64,000 bases of DNA from Streptococcus sp. oral taxon 061 (GTDB lineage: Bacteria > Bacillota > Bacilli > Lactobacillales > Streptococcaceae), in the NCBI RefSeq assembly GCF_013394695.1, contig NZ_CP058258.1:82001-146000 (forward strand), in the 5' to 3' direction. The notes below the pieces were generated by a model. That model had not been told where the DNA came from. It made no database searches and worked only from the letters and a program-made list of their open reading frames with translations. The position numbers and the translations under genes were made by a program. This document shows positions 54,155-62,421 of this stretch, in pieces; positions within the stretch are counted from its first letter, which is position 1, and every line of letters begins with the position of its first letter.

Positions 54155-54829
54155 ATGAAAAAGAAAGCATTTGGTATTGTGTTGCTAGTATTGGCAGCTT
54201 TAGTATTGTTACAGGGGAATTTTGGAATCCCTTCATTTGGAGGGCAGATTTGGCCCTTGATTGGTATTGGATTTTTTGCCTATCAATCAGTTGAGGCAAT
54301 CCTTCGTCGCCACCTCACTTCAGCCTCTTTTACAGCCCTAGTGGCCCTATTGATTGCCAATCATTTTTATGACATTTTACCGATTCCCAATCAGTCACTG
54401 TTCTGGGCTGGAGTGCTAATCGTTCTCGGAGTTGGTTTGTTGACTAATTCTAACAAAACATGGAGCGGAAAGAAATGGTGGTATGACGGTGAAAAGACTA
54501 TCCTTACAGAAAAGGAAGTAGCCTTTGGTAGTGGAACCTTTTACAAGCAGGACCAAGATTTGGTAGAAGACCAGTTTGAAGTTAGCTGTGGGAATGCCAA
54601 GATTTATTATGACAATGCAGAGATGTTAGGCGATAGTGCAACCTTGAAGGTAGAAGTCAATTTAGGGAATGCAGTTATCTATGTGCCCCAACACTGGAGA
54701 GTGGATCTGAAGGTGGAGACTTCTTGTGGAGTAGCCAAGGCAGATGCTCCGGTAGCTCCTACAAGTAAAACCTTGATTATCCGTGGAGAGGTAGCTTTTG
54801 GAAAATTAGAAGTTGTCTATGTTCATTAA
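54155..54829 (+). CDS. LiaF-like membrane protein, partner of the LytTR regulator
   Basis: A 224-residue protein: four short helices (~4-100, LiaI/LiaF-like), a linker, and a C-terminal beta-rich domain (~115-224) with FEVSCGNAKIYY, EVNLGNAVIYVP and the terminal GEVAFGKLEVVYV, the repeated pattern of the LiaF/DUF2154 family. LiaF-type proteins hold cognate regulators inactive. It is four bases after the LytTR gene, so an inhibitor role for that regulator is a good inference. Confidence 0.85.
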   Translation: MKKKAFGIVLLVLAALVLLQGNFGIPSFGGQIWPLIGIGFFAYQSVEAILRRHLTSASFTALVALLIANHFYDILPIPNQSLFWAGVLIVLGVGLLTNSNKTWSGKKWWYDGEKTILTEKEVAFGSGTFYKQDQDLVEDQFEVSCGNAKIYYDNAEMLGDSATLKVEVNLGNAVIYVPQHWRVDLKVETSCGVAKADAPVAPTSKTLIIRGEVAFGKLEVVYVH

Positions 54830-54889
54830 AAAAGTCTTCCAATTCCCTTGCCAAAATGGAGAAAGTGTGATAACATAGTACGGTATGTG

Positions 54890-54921
54890 GTGCTAGCACA
54901 TCCGCTATATTAGATCTAATA
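54890..54921 (+). promoter_or_regulatory. Two palindromes in the rpmB leader
   Basis: GTGCTAGCAC (54890-54899) and TATTAGATCTAATA (54908-54921) are both perfect; the second directly abuts the AGGAGG ribosome site of rpmB. They may be operator or leader structure; function unknown. Confidence 0.4.
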
Positions 54922-54934
54922 GGAGGAAAACACA

Positions 54935-55123
54935 ATGGCTAAAGTATGTTACTTTACAGGTCGTAAGACTGTATCAGGAAACAACCGTTCACACGCGATG
55001 AACCAAACTAAACGTGCCGTAAAACCAAACCTTCAAAAAGTTACTGTTCTTATCGATGGTAAACCTAAAAAAGTTTGGGCTTCAGCTCGTGCTTTGAAAT
55101 CAGGAAAAGTAGAACGAGTTTAA
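54935..55123 (+). CDS. rpmB: 50S ribosomal protein L28
   Basis: A 62-residue basic ribosomal protein: [20 protein letters not shown] is the classic L28 start, with [13 protein letters not shown] at the end. It has only one cysteine, so it is the zinc-free form. A strong AGGAGGA site and a terminator show a single-gene unit. Confidence 0.98.
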   Translation: MAKVCYFTGRKTVSGNNRSHAMNQTKRAVKPNLQKVTVLIDGKPKKVWASARALKSGKVERV

Positions 55124-55132
55124 TAAACATGA

Positions 55133-55155
55133 AAAGACCTACAGGGTCTTTTTCT
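55133..55155 (+). terminator. Terminator of rpmB
   Basis: Short stem AAGACC / GGTCTT followed by TTTC. Confidence 0.75.
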
Positions 55156-55218
55156 TTTGCTCGAAAGCTGAAATCATTTGAAAAATCAAGCAAATATCCG
55201 ATGATACATCATTCTGCT

Positions 55219-55247
55219 TTTACAGTTGGGCTGAAATATGATAAAAT
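55219..55247 (+). promoter_or_regulatory. Promoter of the gls24-fakA operon
   Basis: TTTACA (55219-55224) and extended -10 TGA-TAAAAT (55242-55247), spacer 17. Confidence 0.7.
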
Positions 55248-55275
55248 AGAGTATCAACTATTTGAGGTAAAAAAA

Positions 55276-55641
55276 ATGACTGTAAAAATTAATACAAAAG
55301 ATGGTCAAGTCGAACTGACAGATGATGTAATCGCTACTGTCGTAGGTGGTGCAGCAACTGAAATTTTTGGTGTAGTCGGTATGGCTAGTAAAAATGCCCT
55401 CAAAGATAATTTCCAAGCCCTTCTTGGTAAGGAAAATTATTCAAAAGGTGTAGTCGTTAAAGCAGCTGAAGACGGTAGCATTGCAGTTGATGTATATACT
55501 GTATTGAGCTACGGTACAAAAATCAGTGAAGTTTCAAAAAACATCCAAGAGCGCGTTCGCTTTAGTTTAGAGAACCAACTTGGAATCACTGCGCAAACTG
55601 TGAATGTCTACATTCAAAATATCAAAGTTGTAGGAGAATAA
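55276..55641 (+). CDS. Asp23/Gls24 family envelope stress protein
   Basis: A 121-residue Asp23/DUF322 protein starting MTVKINTKDGQVEL, with EIFGVVGMASKN and the C-terminal TAQTVNVYIQNIKVVG. The frame is open for 67 codons upstream, but that part runs through the rpmB terminator and the promoter. It has the YloU position directly before fakA, a conserved pair in firmicutes. GAGGT ribosome site. Exact role unknown. Confidence 0.93.
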   Translation: MTVKINTKDGQVELTDDVIATVVGGAATEIFGVVGMASKNALKDNFQALLGKENYSKGVVVKAAEDGSIAVDVYTVLSYGTKISEVSKNIQERVRFSLENQLGITAQTVNVYIQNIKVVGE

Positions 55642-55643
55642 TC

Positions 55644-57311
55644 GTGTCAAATATTACTACAAGCTTATTTCAAGAAATGGTACAGGCTGCTTCAACTCGT
55701 TTGAACAAGCAAGCCGAATATGTCAATTCATTGAACGTCTTCCCAGTTCCAGATGGAGATACAGGAACAAACATGGGGATGACTATCGAAAATGGTGCTA
55801 AGGAAGTCGCAGACAAACCAGCTTCAACAGTTGGTGAGGCTGCAAGTATCTTGGCTAAAGGTCTTTTGATGGGTGCGCGTGGAAACTCAGGAGTTATCAC
55901 TTCTCAACTTTTCCGTGGATTCTCACAAGCTATCAAGGAAAAAGATGAACTTACAGGTCAAGATTTGGCCCTTGCCTTCCAATCTGGTGTAGAAGTAGCC
56001 TACAAGGCTGTTATGAAGCCAGTTGAAGGAACTATCTTGACTGTATCACGTGGAGCTGCCATCGGGGCTAAGAAAAAAGCAGAGCAAACAGATGACGCAG
56101 TTGAAGTTATGCGTGCGGCCTTAGAAGGAGCTAAAGCAGCTCTTGCTAAAACTCCTGAAATGCTTCCAGTCTTGAAGGAAGTTGGAGTTGTGGACTCAGG
56201 TGGTCAAGGTTTGGTCTTCATCTATGAAGGTTTCCTTTCAGCTCTTACTGGTGAATACAGCGCTTCTGAGGACTTTGTTGCTACTCCCGCAAACATGAGT
56301 GAAATGATCAATGCTGAACACCACAAGTCTGTAGCTGGACATGTGGCAACAGAAGACATTACTTTTGGTTACTGTACTGAAATCATGGTTGCCCTCAAAC
56401 AAGGCCCAACTTATGCTAAAGACTTTGACTACGAAGAATTCCGTAACTACTTGAACAATCTTGGGGATTCTCTACTTGTTGTTAATGACGATGAAATCGT
56501 TAAAGTTCACGTCCATACAGAAGATCCAGGACTTGTCTTGCAAGAAGGTCTTAAATACGGTAGCTTGGTTAAGGTTAAAGTCGATAACATGCGTAACCAA
56601 CACGAAGCGCAAGTAGAAAAAGAAGCAGCTCAAGTTAGCAAGCCAGCTGAAGAAAAAGAATATGCCCTTATCGCAGTAGTAGCTGGACAAGGCTTGGCAG
56701 ACATCTTCCGTGCACAAGGTGTGGATTATGTCATCGAAGGTGGACAAACTATGAACCCTTCGACAGAAGACTTCGTCAAGGCTGTTGAGCAAGTTAATGC
56801 TCGCAATATCATCTTCTTGCCAAATAACAAAAATATCTTCATGGCAGCTCAATCAGCAACTGAAGTCTTAGAGCAACCAGCTGTTGTGGTAGAAGCTCGT
56901 ACAATTCCTCAAGGATTGACTAGTCTTCTTGCCTTTGATCCAAGCAAATCAATCGAAGAAAATAAAGAACGCATGACTGCAGCTCTTGGCGATGTCATCA
57001 GCGGTAGTGTAACAACAGCCGTTCGTGATACAACTATCGATGGTTTGGAAATCCATGAAAATGATAATCTTGGTATGGTAGATGGTAAGATCCTCGTATC
57101 AAACCCTGACATGCACCAAACCTTGACTGAAACTTTGAAACATATGTTGGACGAAGACAGTGAAATCGTAACTTTCTATGTCGGAGAAGACGGAAGTGAA
57201 GAATTGGCAAATGAAATTGCTCAAGAAATCGCAGAAGAATTCGAAGATGTTGAAGTAGAAATTCACCAAGGTCAACAACCAGTTTACCCATATCTTTTCA
57301 GTGTGGAATAA
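55644..57311 (+). CDS. fakA: Fatty acid kinase ATP-binding subunit FakA (DAK2/YloV)
   Basis: A 555-residue protein. The N-terminal DhaL domain (~10-200) has the nucleotide/Mg motif LNVFPVPDGDTGTNMGMT and GARGNSGVITSQLFRG; the central and C-terminal DegV-like/FakA domains follow. With a FakB fatty-acid-binding protein it phosphorylates exogenous fatty acids for phospholipid synthesis. It starts two bases after the gls24 gene and ends in a strong terminator. Confidence 0.94.
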   Translation: MSNITTSLFQEMVQAASTRLNKQAEYVNSLNVFPVPDGDTGTNMGMTIENGAKEVADKPASTVGEAASILAKGLLMGARGNSGVITSQLFRGFSQAIKEKDELTGQDLALAFQSGVEVAYKAVMKPVEGTILTVSRGAAIGAKKKAEQTDDAVEVMRAALEGAKAALAKTPEMLPVLKEVGVVDSGGQGLVFIYEGFLSALTGEYSASEDFVATPANMSEMINAEHHKSVAGHVATEDITFGYCTEIMVALKQGPTYAKDFDYEEFRNYLNNLGDSLLVVNDDEIVKVHVHTEDPGLVLQEGLKYGSLVKVKVDNMRNQHEAQVEKEAAQVSKPAEEKEYALIAVVAGQGLADIFRAQGVDYVIEGGQTMNPSTEDFVKAVEQVNARNIIFLPNNKNIFMAAQSATEVLEQPAVVVEARTIPQGLTSLLAFDPSKSIEENKERMTAALGDVISGSVTTAVRDTTIDGLEIHENDNLGMVDGKILVSNPDMHQTLTETLKHMLDEDSEIVTFYVGEDGSEELANEIAQEIAEEFEDVEVEIHQGQQPVYPYLFSVE

Positions 57312-57328
57312 AGATTAAATAATAGAAA

Positions 57329-57360
57329 AAAGAAAGTTGAGAAATCAACTTTCTTTTTTT
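57329..57360 (+). terminator. Terminator of gls24-fakA
   Basis: Stem AAAGAAAGTTGA / TCAACTTTCTTT with a 4-base loop and T7. Confidence 0.92.
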
Positions 57361-57361
57361 G

Positions 57362-57425
57362 TGACATTTGTCATATTTCCTCATGACAGAAGCTTCTAGT
57401 GACACAACCTTCAAAGAATTATAAT
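57362..57425 (+). promoter_or_regulatory. Palindrome-rich promoter of the ABC/two-component operon
   Basis: The -10 TATAAT (57420-57425) lacks a good -35. Upstream are TGACATTTGTCA (57362-57373), the inverted repeat TGTCAT-N8-ATGACA (57369-57388) and AGAAGCTTCT (57389-57398). A weak -35 plus nearby repeats suggests an activated promoter, possibly by the operon's own response regulator. Confidence 0.6.
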
Positions 57426-57451
57426 AGATGTATCAAATGGAGGAAGAAAAA

Positions 57452-57643
57452 ATGAAACATAAAGTAATTGTCGCAATGAGTTTAGTAGCAGCAGGAGTCA
57501 TGACTTATCTCATGTTTTCAGGATTGGACGAAGGCTTCTATCATTTTCCTTGGGAGTTATTTGCAGGATTTGGTATGATGTCTTGGTTGATTCGAGAAGG
57601 TTTGAAATTGATCTCAGATGTGAAAAAGGAGTTTGAAAAATGA
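57452..57643 (+). CDS. Small two-helix membrane protein, first gene of ABC/TCS operon
   Basis: A 63-residue protein starting MKHKVIVAMS with a GGAGGAAG site. An in-frame ATG at 57428 lies three bases after the -10 box and is unlikely. Hydrophobic segments cover ~4-22 and ~35-50, with a basic tail. It overlaps the next small gene by four bases (ATGA). Function unknown; the operon position suggests an accessory to the ABC transporter or the sensor. Confidence 0.7.
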   Translation: MKHKVIVAMSLVAAGVMTYLMFSGLDEGFYHFPWELFAGFGMMSWLIREGLKLISDVKKEFEK

Positions 57644-57834
57644 AAAAAGCGATTCTCTATCTCTTTATTGCACTATCACTAGTGGTATGGTTGGTCGAAA
57701 TGTTTACAGGGTGGTTTGACCAAGCCTTCCTTCACCAAGTCATTCGCGGTGCTTGGGGTCTAGGATTTATGATTTTTATCGCCTTTCCGATGGGGAAGGA
57801 GTGGCTGAAAGGAGAGTATCATGAACATGATTAA
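57640..57834 (+). CDS. Small two-helix membrane protein, second gene of ABC/TCS operon
   Basis: A 64-residue protein with hydrophobic segments ~4-22 and ~35-52 and a histidine/acidic end (GEYHEHD). Its size and layout match the protein encoded just upstream, so the two may be diverged duplicates. Its start overlaps the upstream stop by four bases, and its stop overlaps the ABC ATPase start by 14. Function unknown. Confidence 0.7.
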   Translation: MKKAILYLFIALSLVVWLVEMFTGWFDQAFLHQVIRGAWGLGFMIFIAFPMGKEWLKGEYHEHD

Positions 57835-58705
57835 GGTAGAAGGCTTAAATAAGAACATCAAGGGCAAGGCTATTTTGAAGGATATTTCCTTTGAGGTAGC
57901 TGAAGGTGAATGTGTCGCCTTGATTGGGCCCAATGGTGCTGGAAAGACCACACTCTTAGATTGTTTACTTGGAGATAAGCTAGTTACCAGCGGTCAAGTA
58001 TCCATTCAAGGCTTGCCAGTGACGAGCTCTAAGTTAGACTATATTAGAGGCTACCTCCCTCAAGAAAATGTCATCGTTCAGAAATTAAAGGTCAAAGAGT
58101 TGATTGCTTTCTTTCAAAGTATTTATCCAAATCCCTTGAACAACCAGGAGATCGATCAACTATTGCAGTTTGACAAGAAGCAAAAAGAACAATTGGCAGA
58201 AAAATTGTCAGGTGGGCAAAAGCGTCTCTTTTCATTTGTCTTGACCTTGATAGGCCGACCAAAGCTTGTCTTTTTAGATGAGCCAACTGCGGCCATGGAT
58301 ACCTCAACTCGTCAACGTTTTTGGGAAATTGTCCAAGACTTAAAAGCGCAGGGAGTCACCATTCTCTATTCGTCTCATTATATTGAGGAAGTAGAGCATA
58401 CAGCAGACCGGATTTTGGTCTTAAATAAGGGAGAATTGATTCGTGATACGACACCACTAGCTATGCGCAGTGAAGAGATTGAAAAGCACTTTATCCTACC
58501 TCTGGCTTATAAGGAAGTCGTTGAGCAGTCAAACTTGATTGAAAACTGGTCACAAAAACAAGATGCCCTGCAAGTAGTCACACGCGAAGCGGATGCTTTT
58601 TGGCAACTGTTAGTCCAGGCAGGCTGTAGGATACAAGAAATTGAAGTCAATAACCGTAGCTTGCTAGATACAATCTTTGAAGAAACACAAAAGGGAGATG
58701 ACTAA
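57821..58705 (+). CDS. ABC transporter ATP-binding protein
   Basis: A 294-residue ATPase. Walker A is GPNGAGKTT, the signature LSGGQKRLFSF, Walker B LVFLDEPTAAMD and the H-loop SSHYIEE. A ~75-residue C-terminal extension follows the ATPase domain, as in YvfR/drug-exporter type ATPases. It pairs with the ABC-2 permease encoded next. Two ATGs (57821, 57827) are possible behind an AAAGGAG site. Confidence 0.93.
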   Translation: MNMIKVEGLNKNIKGKAILKDISFEVAEGECVALIGPNGAGKTTLLDCLLGDKLVTSGQVSIQGLPVTSSKLDYIRGYLPQENVIVQKLKVKELIAFFQSIYPNPLNNQEIDQLLQFDKKQKEQLAEKLSGGQKRLFSFVLTLIGRPKLVFLDEPTAAMDTSTRQRFWEIVQDLKAQGVTILYSSHYIEEVEHTADRILVLNKGELIRDTTPLAMRSEEIEKHFILPLAYKEVVEQSNLIENWSQKQDALQVVTREADAFWQLLVQAGCRIQEIEVNNRSLLDTIFEETQKGDD

Positions 58706-58706
58706 G

Positions 58707-59444
58707 ATGAAACGATGGATCGCACTAAACAAGATAGAATTTCTATTGACCAAACGACAATTAGTCTATTATCTATTATCCGTAGGGATGCCGACGGCCT
58801 TCTATTTATTCTTTTCAGGCATGTACCAGGATACACCAGATGGGCCAGCTAATTTTATGCGCGACTACCTTATCTCTATGACGGCCTTTTCTATGATGTC
58901 GACAGCTATGTTTTCATTCCCAGCTGTTTTACATACCGATAAAATCAACAACTGGCAGAAAACATTACGCCATACTCCAGTAAATATGGTAGAATATTAT
59001 CTATCAAAGATAACAAGTATGATGGTTGATTATTTGGTTTCAATCCTGGTTGTTTTCTCAGTTGGGCACTTGGTCAGAGGTGTGGATATGCCTTTAGGAA
59101 GCTGGATTGGGGCTGCGCTCTTGCTGATTGCGGGAAGTATAGCCTTTGTAGCGCTTGGTTTGATCCTGACACTCTTACCGTCTAGTCAGCTGATGTCTGT
59201 CGTGGGCAATCTTCTCTATCTAGGCTTGGCTGTTTTAGGCGGACTCTGGATGCCCATCACTTTATTTCCAGACTGGATGCAAGCAATCGGGAAGTGTCTA
59301 CCAACCTATCAGTTGATGGAATTGCTCAAGACCTTCTTAAACGAGGGAGGCATCAATTTATCATCCACAGTTTATCTACTTGTTTTTTCAGCAGTTTTAT
59401 TTGGTTTGACTATTTACCTTCAAGGTCATAAGGAGAATGCTTAA
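58707..59444 (+). CDS. ABC-2 type permease
   Basis: A 245-residue permease with six hydrophobic segments, starting MKRWIALNKIEFLLTK at 58707, one base after the ATPase stop with a GGGAGA site. Starts further upstream overlap the ATPase gene and are not needed. The arrangement small proteins, ATPase, permease, kinase, regulator is like YvfS-YvfR-YvfT-YvfU of Bacillus. The substrate is unknown; export is likely. Confidence 0.9.
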   Translation: MKRWIALNKIEFLLTKRQLVYYLLSVGMPTAFYLFFSGMYQDTPDGPANFMRDYLISMTAFSMMSTAMFSFPAVLHTDKINNWQKTLRHTPVNMVEYYLSKITSMMVDYLVSILVVFSVGHLVRGVDMPLGSWIGAALLLIAGSIAFVALGLILTLLPSSQLMSVVGNLLYLGLAVLGGLWMPITLFPDWMQAIGKCLPTYQLMELLKTFLNEGGINLSSTVYLLVFSAVLFGLTIYLQGHKENA

Positions 59445-60541
59445 TGCTTGAAAGACTGAAAAGCATACACTATATGTTTTGGGCCAGTTTGATTTTTATG
59501 GTTTTCCCTATCCTCTCTGCAGTAGTTGGGGAAATTCCTAGCTGGCATTTACTAGTTGATATTCTATTTGTGGTGGCTTACTTAGGCGTTTTGACAACCA
59601 AGAGTCAGCGATTATCCTGGCTCTTTTGGATTATCATGCTAGCCTATGTAGCTGGGAATACCGTCTTTATTTATGGCAACTATGTCTGGTTCTTCTTTTT
59701 CCTTGCCAATCTCTTGATTTATCATTTTAGAGTGCGTAGCTTACGTTCTCTTCATGTCTGGACTTTTCTCCTTGCTCAAGTTCTTGTTGTTGGACAACTC
59801 ATGATGTTTCAGTCAGTCGAAACTGAGGCTGTAGCCTTTGAGCTTGGGATTCTTACTTTTGTCGATTTGATGACATTGGGTTTGGTTCGGATTCGCATTG
59901 TCGAGGATTTGAAAGAAGCCCAGGCCAAGCAAAATGCTCAGATAAATTTATTGCTTGCTGAAAATGAACGCAGTCGTATCGGTCAGGATTTGCATGATAG
60001 TCTGGGGCATACCTTTGCTATGCTGAGTGTCAAGACAGATTTAGCCTTGCAGTTATTTCAGATGCAGGCCTATCCACAGGTGGAGAAGGAATTAAAAGAA
60101 ATTCACCAGATCAGCAAGGATTCTATGAATGAAGTACGAACCATCGTGGAAAATCTGAAATCACGGACTCTAGCATCAGAGCTTGAAACTGTCAAAAAGA
60201 TGCTGGAGATTGCTGGAATTGAGGTTGAGGTTGACAATCAATTGGACAAGGCTAGCCTGACCCAGGATGTGGAGTCGACGGCTGCTATGATTTTGTTAGA
60301 ACTGGCGACCAATATCATCAAACATTCCAGTGCTGAAAAAGCCTATCTAAAACTGGAACGTACAGATCAGGAATTGCTATTGACGGTCAGAGATGATGGG
60401 AAAGGTTTTGCAACTGTAAAAGGAAATGAACTCCATACAGTCCGAGATCGTGTTGCAGCCTTCTCAGGTCAAGTAGAGCTGGTCAGCTTGAAACATCCAA
60501 CAGAGGTGCGCGTGCATCTGCCTTATAAGGAGAGAAAGTAG
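59444..60541 (+). CDS. Sensor histidine kinase (NarL-partner, HisKA_3 type)
   Basis: A 365-residue kinase with five or six N-terminal helices (~10-150) and almost no extracellular loop, so it is an intramembrane-sensing type. The HisKA_3 box RIGQDLHDSLGHTFAML places the phospho-accepting histidine at 184; the ATPase domain has LLELATNIIKHSSA and VRDDGKGF. It starts at the permease stop (one-base overlap) and is followed directly by its regulator. It resembles pneumococcal TCS11 in context. Confidence 0.92.
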   Translation: MLERLKSIHYMFWASLIFMVFPILSAVVGEIPSWHLLVDILFVVAYLGVLTTKSQRLSWLFWIIMLAYVAGNTVFIYGNYVWFFFFLANLLIYHFRVRSLRSLHVWTFLLAQVLVVGQLMMFQSVETEAVAFELGILTFVDLMTLGLVRIRIVEDLKEAQAKQNAQINLLLAENERSRIGQDLHDSLGHTFAMLSVKTDLALQLFQMQAYPQVEKELKEIHQISKDSMNEVRTIVENLKSRTLASELETVKKMLEIAGIEVEVDNQLDKASLTQDVESTAAMILLELATNIIKHSSAEKAYLKLERTDQELLLTVRDDGKGFATVKGNELHTVRDRVAAFSGQVELVSLKHPTEVRVHLPYKERK

Positions 60542-61141
60542 ATGAAAGTATTAGTCGCAGAAGATCAAAGTATGCTTAGAGACGCCATGTGCCAGCTCTT
60601 AAGTTTTCAGCCAGATGTAGAGACTGTCTTGCAGGCGAAAAATGGAGCCGAGGCTATTGAGATTTTGGGGAAAGAAGCAGTAGATATTGCCATCCTTGAC
60701 GTTGAAATGCCAGTCAAGACGGGACTCGAAGCTCTCGAGTGGATCAAACAAGAAGTACCTGAAACCAAGGTAGTTATCGTTACGACCTTTAAACGCCCAG
60801 GTTATTTTGAACGAGCGGTCAAAGCAGGAGTAGACGCCTATGTCTTGAAAGAGCGGAGCATCGCCGAGCTCATGCAAACCCTGCATACGGTGTTAGAGGG
60901 GCGCAAGGAGTATTCTCCAGAGCTGATGGAAGTCATGATGACTCATCCCAATCCCTTGACCGAGCAGGAAGTCGCTGTTTTGCATGGAGTTGCCCAAGGC
61001 CTCTCCAACCAAGAAATTGCTGACAAGCTCTACCTCTCAAACGGCACCGTCCGTAATTACATGACCAATATCCTCTCCAAACTAGGCGCCAGCAACCGAA
61101 CCGAAGCAGCCAAAACTGCCGAAGAAGAAGGCTGGTTGTGA
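60542..61141 (+). CDS. Response regulator, NarL/LuxR family
   Basis: A 199-residue regulator. The receiver domain has the acidic pair ED (7-8), the phospho-acceptor D53 in [12 protein letters not shown], and the conserved T and K (IVTTFKR, VLKE). The C-terminal LuxR-type HTH is [20 protein letters not shown]. It should act on the upstream ABC promoter, whose inverted repeats would suit a dimer. A strong terminator follows. Confidence 0.93.
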   Translation: MKVLVAEDQSMLRDAMCQLLSFQPDVETVLQAKNGAEAIEILGKEAVDIAILDVEMPVKTGLEALEWIKQEVPETKVVIVTTFKRPGYFERAVKAGVDAYVLKERSIAELMQTLHTVLEGRKEYSPELMEVMMTHPNPLTEQEVAVLHGVAQGLSNQEIADKLYLSNGTVRNYMTNILSKLGASNRTEAAKTAEEEGWL

Positions 61142-61153
61142 GGGGAGAGAAAG

Positions 61154-61189
61154 AAAAAATCTCTTAGAAATGAATCTAAGAGATTTTTT
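61154..61189 (+). terminator. Terminator of the ABC/two-component operon
   Basis: A 15-bp perfect stem AAAAAATCTCTTAGA / TCTAAGAGATTTTTT with a 6-base loop. Confidence 0.93.
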
Positions 61190-61192
61190 GTG

Positions 61193-61240
61193 TTATGTGA
61201 CTCGCACCTAACGGAGCGAGACGGAGTGAAAGTCACATAA
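61193..61240. repeat. Structured inverted repeat
   Basis: TTATGTGACT (61193-61202) and AGTCACATAA (61231-61240) are perfect inverted copies. Inside lies CTCGC...GCGAG (61201-61205 and 61216-61220). It is not needed as a terminator since strong ones flank it on both sides. Confidence 0.6.
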
Positions 61241-61242
61241 AG

Positions 61243-61260
61243 AAAAAGGCTGGGAAAGCC
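61243..61260 (-). terminator. Terminator of the TetR-ABC-FtsX operon
   Basis: On the minus strand GGCT / AGCC (61248-61260) is followed by TTTTTC. Short stem but good T-run. Confidence 0.55.
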
Positions 61261-61272
61261 AACCTTTTCTAT

Positions 61273-62418
61273 TTATTCAGCTAAGAGCACTTCTTTGATG
61301 GTTTGTTTTTGGAGTTTTCTGTTGGATAGATAAAAGAGGCTTTCATAAACCACAGCAAAACCGATCAAAGTCCAGAAGCAAGCATTCCCATCAAAGTGAT
61401 GCTCAATCTTTTCAGGAACCGTATCTTTGATTATACCAATCAAGATTTCCATGATACCGTATTGATAAGCCGTCCCTAAAACAAATCCTAGATAAGCCCA
61501 AAAACGATAAGGAGCGAGAATATGACCTTGGCATTCACGATCGGTGTAGCCAAAAGCCTTCATAAGAGCCAAGGTTTCGCGACTTTCAGAGACCACAATC
61601 CCCAATGACAAAAAGAGTATCGAGAAAGAAAGGATCAAGCCAATCATGATCATCATGGTTTGGATGATATCATCTGTGTAATCCCTGAGGCCAAAGGACA
61701 ATTGAACCATGGCCGCAAAACACATAGAGCCAAAGACTACAAAAAACAGTATAGATTTTCTCCCCCAAATCAGTGATGAGGACAGCTCTTTTAGGAAGGC
61801 CTTCTCTTTCTTAGGAGCCCTCTTTCTCCTTTGAGCCTTGATTGGTGTTGGAGATTTTTTCAATAAGCGAAGAGTCGGCGTTTGTAATTGTCTTCTAGCA
61901 TAGCCAATCGCGAGAAGCATAAAAAATACCGTTGGCAGGATCACCAAAGCAAGCAAGAGCTGCCAATGAAAATGAATGGTGATTTCTGGCAGGATCCCCT
62001 TCTCATTACGAAAGTCATAAAAATGCTCCATTATAAGAAAAGAAGCTAAATAGCCAAGAAGCGCTCCAGCTCCAAAACTCAGTCCAAAGGCCCAAAATCG
62101 TTTAGCCAACTGGCCATTACTGTAGCCCAAGGCCTTTAAAATTCCTAATTGTTCCTTGTGGTCATCGACAAATTGTTTGATATAAAAACACATGAGAAGG
62201 ACCGACGTCAAGGACAAGACGACCCCACTGACCATGGCCACCATCCAAGAAAGCGAAACCTGGGCATCATAGTAGGTCTGAATCATGGGATTGGTTTTCG
62301 AAATCTCTAATTGCTCGATGTCCAAGTAAAAATTTAAGAAGAGATTGGCCACAAAGACCGCACAAGCCCCAATGATGCTGACGACAACTAATTTTCGAAT
62401 ATCTTTTACTGAAAACAT
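61273..62418 (-). CDS. FtsX-like ABC permease
   Basis: A 381-residue permease with a first helix (~12-30), then three helices, a cytoplasmic basic segment (~185-215, KKSPTPIKAQRRKRAPKKEK) and a second group of three to four helices. This is a MacB/FtsX-type arrangement without a large extracellular domain. It follows the ATPase gene by three bases, so the two form a transporter. Substrate unknown; TetR control suggests export of a toxic compound. Confidence 0.87.
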   Translation of the reverse strand: MFSVKDIRKLVVVSIIGACAVFVANLFLNFYLDIEQLEISKTNPMIQTYYDAQVSLSWMVAMVSGVVLSLTSVLLMCFYIKQFVDDHKEQLGILKALGYSNGQLAKRFWAFGLSFGAGALLGYLASFLIMEHFYDFRNEKGILPEITIHFHWQLLLALVILPTVFFMLLAIGYARRQLQTPTLRLLKKSPTPIKAQRRKRAPKKEKAFLKELSSSLIWGRKSILFFVVFGSMCFAAMVQLSFGLRDYTDDIIQTMMIMIGLILSFSILFLSLGIVVSESRETLALMKAFGYTDRECQGHILAPYRFWAYLGFVLGTAYQYGIMEILIGIIKDTVPEKIEHHFDGNACFWTLIGFAVVYESLFYLSNRKLQKQTIKEVLLAE

Positions 62419-62421
62419 GGC

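Noticed and set aside
55075..55275. Longer frame in front of the Gls24-type gene
   Set aside because: It runs backwards through the promoter and the rpmB terminator into rpmB; the family N-terminus starts at 55276.
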